From assembly GCF_014648995.1 (NCBI RefSeq), contig NZ_BMSE01000031.1:1-64000 (forward strand): DNA of 64,000 nt, written 5' to 3'. A model generated the notes under the pieces. The model was not told where the DNA came from and did not search any database. It worked only from the letters and a program-made list of their open reading frames with translations. The stretch comes from Streptomyces massasporeus. Lineage in GTDB: Bacteria > Actinomycetota > Actinomycetes > Streptomycetales > Streptomycetaceae. Both the position numbers and the translations under genes were made by a program. Below are positions 1-8,142 of this stretch, one piece after another. Position 1 is the stretch's first letter. Every line of letters starts with the position of its first letter.

Positions 1-40
1 CATGGTCACCCTCGCCTGCCTACTGCTCTGGCTGCCCTGA
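1..40 (+). CDS. 3' end of an upstream gene, possibly membrane protein (partial)
   Basis: A short frame enters from the left edge and stops at TGA 38-40. Its last residues (MVTLACLLLWLP) are hydrophobic and use G/C-ending codons, as expected for the last membrane helix of a transporter. It would be convergent with the TetR gene that ends at 56. Only 13 codons are visible, so the product cannot be named and the call is tentative. Confidence 0.3.
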   Translation, partial: MVTLACLLLWLP

Positions 41-55
41 CTTTGCGGACACGAC

Positions 56-682
56 CTAGGCCTTCGTCCCCCGGTCCGTGACGTACACCCCCGCCCGCGC
101 CGCCGTCACCGCGGCCTCGGCGGCGCGGGCGGCCGTGGTCTCGTCGAGCCGGTCCCCGCTGATCAGCAGGTGGTAGTAGAGCGGGGCGGAGACCGCGCGC
201 ACCACCTCGTGGGCGTCGGTGCCCTGGGGCACCTCGCCCCGTTCGACGGCCTGCCGGACGCAGGGGGCCCATTCCCGTACGCGGATGTCGTAGAAGCGGT
301 GCAGGGCGGCGGCCGTTCTCGCGTCGCCGGTCGCGGCGGCGATCAGGGCCTTGAACAGCGGTCCCTGCCGAGGGTCCGTGAGCGTGCGCTGGACGAGGAG
401 GGCGTTGGCCGTCAGGTCGCCGAGCAGCGAGCCCGTCTCGGTGCGCGGCGCGGACTGCTCGGCCATGTCCTGGAGGAGGTCGGCCACCAGTGCGGCCACC
501 GTCCCCCAGCGGCGGTAGACGGTCGTCTTGCCCACGTCGGCGCGGCGGGCGATGTCGGCCAGGTCCAGGCCGCTGAAGCCCTGCTCGGTCAGGGCGTCCT
601 CGGCCGCGCGCAGCACCGCCTCCCGCACGCGCGCCGTGCGTCCCCCGGGCCGTACGGTCCCCGGTTCACCCCCGTCAGCCAT
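56..682 (-). CDS. TetR/AcrR-family transcriptional regulator
   Basis: A 208-residue regulator with the usual TetR size and layout. Residues about 16-65 form the helix-turn-helix, with the core IARRADVGKTTVYRRW. The rest is a helical ligand-binding and dimer domain resembling the TetR_C_11 type. It is divergent from the aldo-keto reductase at 786, and a short perfect inverted repeat lies in the 103-bp gap, so it probably controls itself and the reductase. The ligand is unknown. ATG start at 682. Confidence 0.9.
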   Translation of the reverse strand: MADGGEPGTVRPGGRTARVREAVLRAAEDALTEQGFSGLDLADIARRADVGKTTVYRRWGTVAALVADLLQDMAEQSAPRTETGSLLGDLTANALLVQRTLTDPRQGPLFKALIAAATGDARTAAALHRFYDIRVREWAPCVRQAVERGEVPQGTDAHEVVRAVSAPLYYHLLISGDRLDETTAARAAEAAVTAARAGVYVTDRGTKA

Positions 683-722
683 AACGGCACTCCTGTTCCA
701 TTAGCGACCTCACCCTGCTACT

Positions 723-736
723 TTAGTGACTACTAA
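723..736. promoter_or_regulatory. candidate TetR operator
   Basis: Perfect inverted repeat TTAGT-GACT-ACTAA in the divergent gap between the TetR gene (start 682) and the aldo-keto reductase (start 786). Related TTAG/GTTA words occur on both sides (about 700 and 752). Placement and symmetry suggest an operator; this is inference. Confidence 0.5.
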
Positions 737-785
737 CGGAACCAGAGACCCGTTAATGAAGGGTCGCTGCCGAGAGGGGTCCGCA

Positions 786-1841
<1,056 letters not shown>

Positions 1842-1842
1842 G

Positions 1843-1883
1843 CGAGTGCCGGGCACCCCGCGGTTCGGGGCGCCCGGCACTCG
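1843..1883. terminator. bidirectional stem-loop terminator
   Basis: An 18-nt arm at 1843-1860 pairs with 1866-1883, with one mismatch and a five-base loop. It lies between the convergent reductase gene and the small conserved gene ending at 1897, so it can serve both. Confidence 0.8.
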
Positions 1884-1896
1884 GCGCGGAGCAGGG

Positions 1897-2211
1897 TCAG
1901 CGCGCGTACCGCATGAACGCCCGCACCATGTGGCACGTCGTGTCCGACGGCGGGTGCACGCCGATCATTTCGGCCGTGTCGCGAATCGTCTCGTTGCGGG
2001 CCTGGTTCGGCATGTAGACCCCCGAGTCGAGCAGGGCGATGGCGAGGCGCATCGCCTTGAGGCGGCGGTTGTGCGTCACGTACCACTGGCGCGGCCGGCC
2101 CGGCGGCAGCGGCCGCTTCTGAACGGGCACATAGGGCAGGTCGAGCAGGACGGGACGCTTCGCGGTGGACTGGGTGGGCAACGGCTTCGACTTCAGGGCG
2201 GCAGCGGGCAC
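1897..2211 (-). CDS. small conserved actinobacterial protein of unknown function
   Basis: A basic protein of about 104 residues that I cannot assign to a named family. The first third is Pro/Lys-rich and probably disordered. The second half (RQWYVTHNRRLKAMRLAIAL through MVRAFMRYAR) looks helical and well conserved. An AGGAGG sits directly against ATG 2217 with no spacer but six bases before GTG 2211, so GTG 2211 is the better start. It is convergent with the reductase gene. A nucleic-acid-binding role is possible from the charge, but nothing proves it. Confidence 0.6.
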   Translation of the reverse strand: MPAAALKSKPLPTQSTAKRPVLLDLPYVPVQKRPLPPGRPRQWYVTHNRRLKAMRLAIALLDSGVYMPNQARNETIRDTAEMIGVHPPSDTTCHMVRAFMRYAR

Positions 2212-2439
2212 AGGCATCCTCCTGTCGCGGTCGGGCGGCTCACCGAAGACGTCGGCATCCCCGGCGCCACCCTCGAACACTGCTTACAGTTTACCGCCCG
2301 GCACTGACAACCGGGAGTCCGTAAAGCCCGGCAAATGCCCAGGTGAACAAGGGATTTGGCGGCATGTCACGGCAGGTCGGCGAGGTGCCCGTGGGGCGAC
2401 AGGAAATCGAACAAGAGGCTCGGCGCGTACCGTGTGCAC

Positions 2440-2799
2440 ATGGAGATCTGGATCAACCCCGCGTGTTCGAAGTGCCGCAGCGCCCTGACGCTGCTCGACG
2501 CCGAGGGCGCCGACTACACCGTCCGCCGCTACCTGGAGGACGTGCCGAGCGAGGACGAGATCCGGGGCGTGCTCGAGCGCCTCGGTCTCGAGCCCTGGGA
2601 CATCACCCGCACCCAGGAGGCCGACGCGAAGGAGCTCGGGCTCAAGGAGTGGCCGCGGGACGCCGGTTCGCGCGACCGCTGGATCACGGCGCTCGCCGGG
2701 CACCCCAAGCTGATCCAGCGCCCGATCATCACCGCCGACGACGGCACAGCGGTGGTCGGCCGCACTGACGAGGCCGTGCGGGACGCCCTGTCACGCTGA
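2440..2799 (+). CDS. ArsC/Spx-family thioredoxin-fold protein (arsenate reductase-like)
   Basis: A 119-residue thioredoxin-fold protein of the ArsC/Spx/YffB family. The N-terminal NPACSKCRSAL carries C9 and C12, the CxxC redox site. The C-terminal QRPIITADDGTAVVGR matches the conserved RPI-cis-Pro segment. Arsenate reduction is the family label, but no arsB/acr3 or ArsR gene is adjacent, so the real substrate is open. The ATG start is chosen from family N-termini; no strong ribosome site is visible. Confidence 0.85.
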   Translation: MEIWINPACSKCRSALTLLDAEGADYTVRRYLEDVPSEDEIRGVLERLGLEPWDITRTQEADAKELGLKEWPRDAGSRDRWITALAGHPKLIQRPIITADDGTAVVGRTDEAVRDALSR

Positions 2800-2804
2800 C
2801 CATG

Positions 2805-2822
2805 ACGCCGGCCCACCGGCGT
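2805..2822 (+). terminator. stem-loop terminator
   Basis: Perfect hairpin with arms ACGCCGG and CCGGCGT and a CCCA loop, 6 bases after the stop of the ArsC-like gene. Confidence 0.65.
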
Positions 2823-2945
2823 GTTGACCAGCCCACAACGGCGTGTGGCGCAGGTCACTTGAGTGACTCCTGTAACCGCTGAGTAACCTCGTTCGGTATC
2901 TCGTACATAGCGGCGTACGCTCCCCTACCTCTTCAGGAGGCGCGC

Positions 2946-3632
2946 ATGTCGCGCAGGAGAACTCTCGGCACGAAGAAGAAGATCGCGCTGCTGCTGAGCG
3001 CGGCGACGGTGGCGGGAGGCGGGGCCTTCGTCATGGCGAGCACGTCGAACGCGTCGCCGCCGGCCCCCAAGTCGGCGTCGGAGTCGACGGTCTGCCTGGG
3101 TCTCGCCACCGCCCTCGGCAACAACCAGAAGTTCATCGCGGACCAGCGGGCCAACCCGGACGCGCAGTCCGAGGCGCGGATCGCCAACCGCGAGGCGGTC
3201 GTCGCGGAGATCGAGCGGAAGCAGGAGGCGTCGGGGTGCGCCGTCGGGGAGTCGGCTCAGGACTCCCAGACCGCGCAGCCCTCGCAGCCCGCCCAGTCGG
3301 CGCAGCCACCCGCGGCGTCGGCCGAGCCGTCACAGCCCGCCGCGTCCGCCCCCGCGGGAAACGGCGGCGGTGCCGCTGCCTCCGGGCAGCAGGTGTGCAA
3401 CGGCTCCACGGTCACGCTCTCCGGTGAGGGCGGTGCGCCTGCCGCGTCCAGCAACCAGTTCCCGGCCGGCACGAAGCTGAAGGTCACCAACCTGGACAAC
3501 AACAAGTCCACGACGGTGGAGGTCACTTCGGTCTCCGGCAGCTGTGCGCTGCTCAACAACGCGGCCTTCGAACAGGTCCGTGAGCCCGGCAAGTTCCTGA
3601 TCCGCCGGGCCCTGATCGAGAAGGTGGGGTGA
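2946..3632 (+). CDS. secreted protein with Pro/Ser/Ala linker and double-psi barrel-like C-terminus
   Basis: A 228-residue exported protein. A basic start (MSRRRTLGTKKK) and a hydrophobic stretch to about residue 30 form the signal peptide. Residues 45-95 are helical, about 100-140 are a low-complexity Gln/Pro/Ser/Ala linker, and 145-228 resemble RlpA/expansin-type double-psi beta barrels (GTKLKVTNLDNNKSTTVEVT followed by AFEQV). The barrel match is by eye and the catalytic Asp of true RlpA is not evident. AGGAGG lies just before ATG 2946. Likely a cell-wall-associated or secreted structural protein. Confidence 0.75.
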   Translation: MSRRRTLGTKKKIALLLSAATVAGGGAFVMASTSNASPPAPKSASESTVCLGLATALGNNQKFIADQRANPDAQSEARIANREAVVAEIERKQEASGCAVGESAQDSQTAQPSQPAQSAQPPAASAEPSQPAASAPAGNGGGAAASGQQVCNGSTVTLSGEGGAPAASSNQFPAGTKLKVTNLDNNKSTTVEVTSVSGSCALLNNAAFEQVREPGKFLIRRALIEKVG

Positions 3633-3698
3633 GGCGTTACGACCGAATGAACGGATGAGGCGGCGGCCACCCCCTCGGCCGCCCCCTCGTACGTGTCA

Positions 3699-3736
3699 CC
3701 GGTCCTGCCGCCCCCGGCCAGGGGCGGCAGGACCGG
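3699..3736 (+). terminator. long stem-loop terminator
   Basis: Sixteen-base perfect arms (3699-3714 and 3721-3736) around a six-base loop, about 65 bases after the secreted-protein gene. Confidence 0.8.
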
Positions 3737-3751
3737 CACGTCCGGGCCGTG

Positions 3752-3799
3752 CGGCGCCGGTCACCGGCTTTGACGGAGGGGAGCCGGTGACCGGCGCCG
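3752..3799 (+). other. second long stem-loop upstream of glnII
   Basis: Perfect 18-base arms (3752-3769 region and 3782-3799, with C3752 pairing to G3799) around a 13-base loop. It lies 15 bases after the previous hairpin and 40 bases before the probable GlnR box of glnII. It could be a second terminator insulating glnII or a DNA structure in its promoter region. With the flanking hairpin and operator it accounts for most of the 355-bp gap before glnII. Confidence 0.6.
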
Positions 3800-3838
3800 C
3801 TCGACGAAAAAGCTCTCCGGCGTGAAGTGCGGCACAGC

Positions 3839-3862
3839 GTCACCAGGTAACACGGGGTTCAC
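3839..3862 (+). promoter_or_regulatory. probable GlnR/GlnRII box of glnII
   Basis: GTCAC at 3839, GTAAC at 3847 and TTCAC at 3858. The GTAAC and TTCAC half-sites are six bases apart, as in the known GTnAC-n6-GAAAC GlnR element of streptomycetes. It is 126 bases upstream of glnII, a gene known to be activated by GlnR in S. coelicolor. Site identity is by pattern only. Confidence 0.6.
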
Positions 3863-3987
3863 ATTCGAGCAATGGCCGGGAAATCGCCTGTTGACAGGCT
3901 GCCGGGCAGTTGACGCGGCGCCTCAGTGCCGCAGCGCCGCAGCACCCGCGACACGCGCCCAGACACACCCCCGAAGGATGTGGCCCC

Positions 3988-5019
3988 GTGACCTTCAAGG
4001 CTGAGTACATCTGGATCGACGGCACCGAGCCGACGGCCAAACTGCGCTCCAAGACCAAGATCATCTCGGGTGCGCCCGCCGGTCTGGACGCGCTGCCGAT
4101 CTGGGGCTTCGACGGGTCTTCCACCAACCAGGCCGAGGGGCACTCCTCGGACTGCGTCCTCAAGCCGGTCTTCACCTGCCCGGACCCGATCCGCGGTGGC
4201 GACGACATCCTGGTGCTGTGCGAGGTCCTGAACATCGACCTCACCCCGCACGCCAGCAACACCCGCGCGGCGCTGGCCGAGGTGGAGGAGAAGTTCGCGG
4301 CGCAGGAGCCGATCTTCGGCATCGAGCAGGAGTACACGTTCTTCCAGGACGGCTACCCGCTCGGTTTCCCCAAGGGCGGCTTCCCGGCTCCCCAGGGCGG
4401 CTACTACTGCGGTGTCGGCGCGGACGAGATCTTCGGCCGTGACGTCGTCGAGGCCCACCTCGACAACTGCCTGAAGGCCGGCCTCGCCATCTCCGGCATC
4501 AACGCCGAGGTCATGCCCGGCCAGTGGGAGTTCCAGGTCGGTCCGGTCTCCCCGCTGGAGGTCTCCGACCACCTGTGGGTGGCCCGCTGGCTGCTCTACC
4601 GCACCGCCGAGGACTTCGACGTCGCCGCCACCCTCGACCCCAAGCCGGTCAAGGGCGACTGGAACGGCGCCGGTGCGCACACCAACTTCTCCACCAAGGC
4701 GATGCGCGAGGGCTACGACGCGATCATCACCGCCTGCGAGTCGCTCGGTGAGGGCTCCAAGCCGCTCGACCACGTCAAGAACTACGGCGCCGGCATCGAC
4801 GACCGCCTGACCGGTCTGCACGAGACCGCCCCGTGGAACGAGTACTCCTACGGCGTCTCCAACCGCGGCGCCTCGGTCCGCATCCCCTGGCAGGTCGAGA
4901 AGGACGGCAAGGGCTACATCGAGGACCGCCGCCCGAACGCCAACGTCGACCCGTATGTGGTGACCCGCCTGCTCGTCGACACCTGCTGCTCGGCGCTGGA
5001 GAAGGCCGGCCAGGTCTGA
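3988..5019 (+). CDS. glnII: glutamine synthetase type II
   Basis: A 343-residue eukaryotic-type glutamine synthetase (glutamate + NH3 + ATP to glutamine), cytosolic. It shows the short GSII N-terminus (FKAEYIWIDG), GFDGSSTNQAEG, IEQEYTFF (metal-binding Glu), WNGAGAHTNFSTKAM (ATP/ammonium region) and RRPNANVDPY near the end. The length equals that known for Streptomyces GlnII. GTG 3988 is preceded by GAAGGA and matches family N-termini; an in-frame ATG at 3910 is rejected. Heat-labile GSII is not regulated by adenylylation, and control is expected through GlnR at the upstream box. Confidence 0.97.
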   Translation: MTFKAEYIWIDGTEPTAKLRSKTKIISGAPAGLDALPIWGFDGSSTNQAEGHSSDCVLKPVFTCPDPIRGGDDILVLCEVLNIDLTPHASNTRAALAEVEEKFAAQEPIFGIEQEYTFFQDGYPLGFPKGGFPAPQGGYYCGVGADEIFGRDVVEAHLDNCLKAGLAISGINAEVMPGQWEFQVGPVSPLEVSDHLWVARWLLYRTAEDFDVAATLDPKPVKGDWNGAGAHTNFSTKAMREGYDAIITACESLGEGSKPLDHVKNYGAGIDDRLTGLHETAPWNEYSYGVSNRGASVRIPWQVEKDGKGYIEDRRPNANVDPYVVTRLLVDTCCSALEKAGQV

Positions 5020-5040
5020 CCGGCGCACCGCCCGGCTCCC

Positions 5041-5076
5041 GAGGGGGCGCTCACCGTTCGCGGTGGGCGCCCCCTC
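5041..5076 (+). terminator. glnII terminator
   Basis: Sixteen-base-pair stem (one G-T wobble) closed by a TTCG tetraloop, 22 bases after the glnII stop. Confidence 0.85.
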
Positions 5077-5108
5077 GCGTTGTCAGTGGGGCGTGCCATC
5101 GTGGGGGC

Positions 5109-6044
5109 ATGGAGATCGACGGGGGCCTCGCGGTCAAGGTGCTGACGGAGAGCGGGCGGACGCACGCGCGGGTTTCGGCGGGTGAGCTGCGCGCGTTGGT
5201 GGAGCGGATCGGCGGTGCCGACGACCACTTCCTCGTGGTCCAGCGGATACCGGACCGGCCGAGGGTCTTCATCCAGACCGCGCGTGACGAGGACGGCGCG
5301 TACGACCTCCAGCACCGCACCGGGTCCGTTCCCCACCTGTGGGTGACCCGCGTGACCGACCCGGGCCTCGTCGCCGAGGTGATGGTGCGCTGGGCACGCC
5401 AGGAGGACGGCTGGGACGCCGGAGTCACCTGGGAGCGCGAGGAGTTCGGGCTGCCCGAGGAGCCGCCCGCGCTCGCGCCCGAGGTCGCCGCCCGGGCCGA
5501 GGGGCATGTCCGCGAGCTGCTCCAGGACGGCTACCTGGGCATCGACGCGGTGATCGGCGAGACGGTGTATCTGATGGAGGACGGCGAGGGCTCGTCCCCT
5601 CTGTCCCCGGCGCAGGCCCGCGCGTTGGTCGAGAGGCTGTGGCTGGAAGAGGTCGACGAGCAGGAGGCGTGGACCGGGCCGACCGATCCGGACCGGCTGG
5701 AGCGGGCCTTCGCGGCCCTGGAGGACGCCGGCATCGTCGCCCGGGAGAACTTCACCTGCTGCCGGGGCTGCGGCATGACGGAGATCGGCGCGGAGGTGGA
5801 CGACGAGTCGGCGGTGCGCGGTTTCGTCTTCTTCCACCGGCAGGGCACGCGCGCGGCGGCGGAGGGGCACGGCCTGTCGCTGTACTACGGCGGGTTCGAC
5901 GGCTCCGAGCAGACCACCACGGCCGTCGGACACGAGGTCGTGGCGGCGCTGACGTCGGCCGGGCTGTCCACGGAGTGGGACGGCGACCCGGGCCAGGCCA
6001 TCGACGTGACACCGCTGGAGTGGCGCAAGCGCCTGGTGGGATGA
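5109..6044 (+). CDS. DUF6891 family protein
   Basis: A 311-residue cytosolic acidic protein. The C-terminal part carries the signature ENFTCCRGCGMTEI (paired CC and C, a possible metal site) followed by GFVFFHRQGTRAAAEGHGLSLYYG, which I associate with the actinobacterial DUF6891 domain. The N-terminal 110 residues resemble an Imm1-like or other small alpha/beta domain. No enzymatic motif is recognised. ATG 5109 follows a run of G. It stands alone between glnII and the micro-ORF. Confidence 0.75.
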   Translation: MEIDGGLAVKVLTESGRTHARVSAGELRALVERIGGADDHFLVVQRIPDRPRVFIQTARDEDGAYDLQHRTGSVPHLWVTRVTDPGLVAEVMVRWARQEDGWDAGVTWEREEFGLPEEPPALAPEVAARAEGHVRELLQDGYLGIDAVIGETVYLMEDGEGSSPLSPAQARALVERLWLEEVDEQEAWTGPTDPDRLERAFAALEDAGIVARENFTCCRGCGMTEIGAEVDDESAVRGFVFFHRQGTRAAAEGHGLSLYYGGFDGSEQTTTAVGHEVVAALTSAGLSTEWDGDPGQAIDVTPLEWRKRLVG

Positions 6045-6133
6045 GGGGCGAGCGGCCGCGCGGCGCTCCCGGCGCATGTCCAAGCAGTGAGAGGAGACTC
6101 CCGGCGGAGGACCGGCTCTGCTTCAATGGGCAC

Positions 6134-6256
6134 ATGGCCAGCTACCAGAAGCACACCGCGACGGGTCGTCATGACCTCGAGCCCTTCTGGCCGTCCCGCC
6201 AGGACCACGACTTCGACCGGGTGTGTTGCCGCGCGATGAACGCGCAGGCCCTCTAA
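6134..6256 (+). CDS. 40-residue micro-ORF upstream of glnRII-like gene
   Basis: A 40-codon frame starting MASYQKHTATGRHDLEPFWP and ending MNAQAL. It uses typical Streptomyces codons and sits 118 bases before the GlnRII-like gene on the same strand. It contains adjacent cysteines (VCCRAM) and several His/Asp residues. No strong ribosome site is seen before ATG 6134. It may be a real small protein or a leader peptide; the function is unknown. Confidence 0.5.
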   Translation: MASYQKHTATGRHDLEPFWPSRQDHDFDRVCCRAMNAQAL

Positions 6257-6374
6257 AGCCGTACACCCCGGCCTTCGGCCAGCGCGAACCGCGTACGTCC
6301 CTCGGCGAGCCCGACCACGAATCGCGGCCGTCGACCTCCTGACGAACTCCTCGCGCGAAAAGAGCTGACCTCTC

Positions 6375-6965
6375 ATGGCGACCACTCGTTCCCTGTCCAC
6401 CGCCGCCCCCCTCACCGCCCCCGCGCCCCACGGCCCACGGCACCGGTTGCGTGCCGTCGACCGGGACGAGGTGGTGACGGTCGCTGACCTGCTGCCGCCG
6501 GGCGCCACCTGGCTGCCGGCTCCGCAGCACACCCTGCCCACGCTGCCGGGGCAGCCGCCGATGGTCGGCTACCTGGTGCTCGTCCCGGCCGATCAGCAGC
6601 CGCCGTTCCCGGTGGCGGTGCCCGACCTGCCTCAGTCCGCCGGCCCGGACCTCGATGCCGAGCCGGGAGGCGAGCCGCTGATCCGCGTCGACACCGTGCA
6701 GCGCACCGCCCGGGTGGCCGGGCAGCCGCTCGACCTCACCTACCTGGAGTTCGAGTTGCTGGCGCACCTGGTGGCGCACCCGAACCGGGTGCACACCCGT
6801 GACCAGCTGGTCGGCACGGTGTGGGGTTACGGGCACGTGGGCGACGGCCGCACGGTCGACGTCCACATCGCCCGCCTGCGCCGCAAGCTCGGCGCGGAGC
6901 ACCGCGACACGATCCGCACCGTGCGCCGCGTGGGCTACAAGTACGTGCCGGCGACAGCACACTGA
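6375..6965 (+). CDS. glnRII: OmpR-type winged-helix regulator lacking a canonical receiver (GlnRII-like)
   Basis: A 196-residue DNA-binding regulator. Residues about 98-190 are an OmpR/PhoB winged helix (LTYLEFELLAHLVAHPNRVHTRDQLVGTVW through TIRTVRRVGYKY). The N-terminal 95 residues are Pro/Ala-rich and carry no receiver fold or phospho-acceptor Asp motif. In S. coelicolor the second GlnR-like regulator, GlnRII, lies close to glnII and binds the same promoters as GlnR; size and position fit that protein. A role in nitrogen control is therefore likely, and the symbol is assigned by context. Confidence 0.75.
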   Translation: MATTRSLSTAAPLTAPAPHGPRHRLRAVDRDEVVTVADLLPPGATWLPAPQHTLPTLPGQPPMVGYLVLVPADQQPPFPVAVPDLPQSAGPDLDAEPGGEPLIRVDTVQRTARVAGQPLDLTYLEFELLAHLVAHPNRVHTRDQLVGTVWGYGHVGDGRTVDVHIARLRRKLGAEHRDTIRTVRRVGYKYVPATAH

Positions 6966-7042
6966 CACCGCCCCGCCCTGACCCGTCTGCTGACAGCAGA
7001 TCCCCGTTCCCTCCTCTTCCCCGACCGGGCAGAGTCACCGGC

Positions 7043-8053
7043 ATGAGGCTTCTGATGCTGGGCGGTACGGAGTTCGTGGGGCGGGCCGTCGTGGAGGCGG
7101 CGCTGGAACGGGGCTGGGAGGTGACCGTCTTCCACCGGGGGCGGCACGACGCGCCGCCGGGTGTGCGGTCGTTGCTCGGCGACCGCACCGCTCCCGGCGG
7201 CCTCGCCGCCCTCGCCGACGACCCGGGCGAGTGGGACGTCGTCGTCGACACCTGGTCGGCGGCGCCCCATGCGGTGCGGGACACGGCGCGGCTGCTGCGG
7301 GGCCGCGCCGGCCGGTACGTGTACGTGTCGAGCTGCTCGGTGTACGCGTGGGCCCCGCCCGCCGGGTACGACGAGGGCGCGCCCCTGGTGGAGGGGGCGT
7401 CGGCCGACGCCGAGCAGACCGCGTACCCGCAGGACAAGCGGGGCGGCGAACTGGCCGTGCTGGACGCCTTCGGCGCCGACCGGTCGGTGCTCGTACGGTC
7501 CGGGCTGATCCTCGGCCCGTACGAGAACATCGGCCGGCTGCCCTGGTGGCTGGGCCGCACGGCACGCGGCGGCCCGGTGCTGGCGCCGGGCCCGCGTGAC
7601 CTGCCCCTGCAGTACGTGGACGTCCGCGACCTGGCCGAGTGGATCGTGCTCGCGGCCGAGCGGGAGCTGAGCGGGCCGTACAACCTGGTCAGTCCGCAGG
7701 GCCACGCCACCATGGGCGCGTTGCTCGACGCCTGCACCCGGGTCACCGGCGACGCCGCCGAGCTCCGCTGGACCGAGCCCGGGGTGATCCTTGAGGCGGG
7801 CATCGAGCCGTGGACCGAACTGCCGGTGTGGGTACCGCCGGGCAGCGACCTGCACGACGCCCTGCACAGCGCGGACGTCTCCCGGGCGGTCGGGGCCGGG
7901 CTGGTGTGCCGGCCCGTCGAGGAGACCGTGGCGGACACCTGGCGGTGGCTCCAGGACCTCGGGGGCGTGGTGCCCCAGCGCCCGGACCGGCCGCGCTCGG
8001 GCCTCGATCCGGAGGTGGAGGCGAAGGTGCTCGCGTCCGGCGCCGGTGCCTGA
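7043..8053 (+). CDS. NAD-dependent epimerase/dehydratase (extended SDR)
   Basis: A 336-residue Rossmann-fold protein. The dinucleotide-binding glycine loop is LMLGGTEFVGR at the N-terminus, and the YxxxK pair is seen as AYPQDKRGGE. The C-terminal half has the elements of extended short-chain dehydrogenases that act on nucleotide-sugars or reduce other substrates. ATG 7043 is chosen because the Rossmann strand starts there. The true substrate is unknown; no sugar-biosynthesis genes are adjacent. Confidence 0.85.
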   Translation: MRLLMLGGTEFVGRAVVEAALERGWEVTVFHRGRHDAPPGVRSLLGDRTAPGGLAALADDPGEWDVVVDTWSAAPHAVRDTARLLRGRAGRYVYVSSCSVYAWAPPAGYDEGAPLVEGASADAEQTAYPQDKRGGELAVLDAFGADRSVLVRSGLILGPYENIGRLPWWLGRTARGGPVLAPGPRDLPLQYVDVRDLAEWIVLAAERELSGPYNLVSPQGHATMGALLDACTRVTGDAAELRWTEPGVILEAGIEPWTELPVWVPPGSDLHDALHSADVSRAVGAGLVCRPVEETVADTWRWLQDLGGVVPQRPDRPRSGLDPEVEAKVLASGAGA

Positions 8054-8142
8054 ACGACCCACCCGAGGTGTACGTAGCACCACCCCCCGGCCGGGTGTCC
8101 CGGCCCCGTGACCGGGCAGGCGCGCTCGGCGAGACTGACGCC

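Noticed and set aside
2356..2440. Earlier start of the ArsC-like gene at 2356
   Set aside because: The extra 28 residues are Arg/Cys-rich and unlike the family; the thioredoxin fold begins at ATG 2440.
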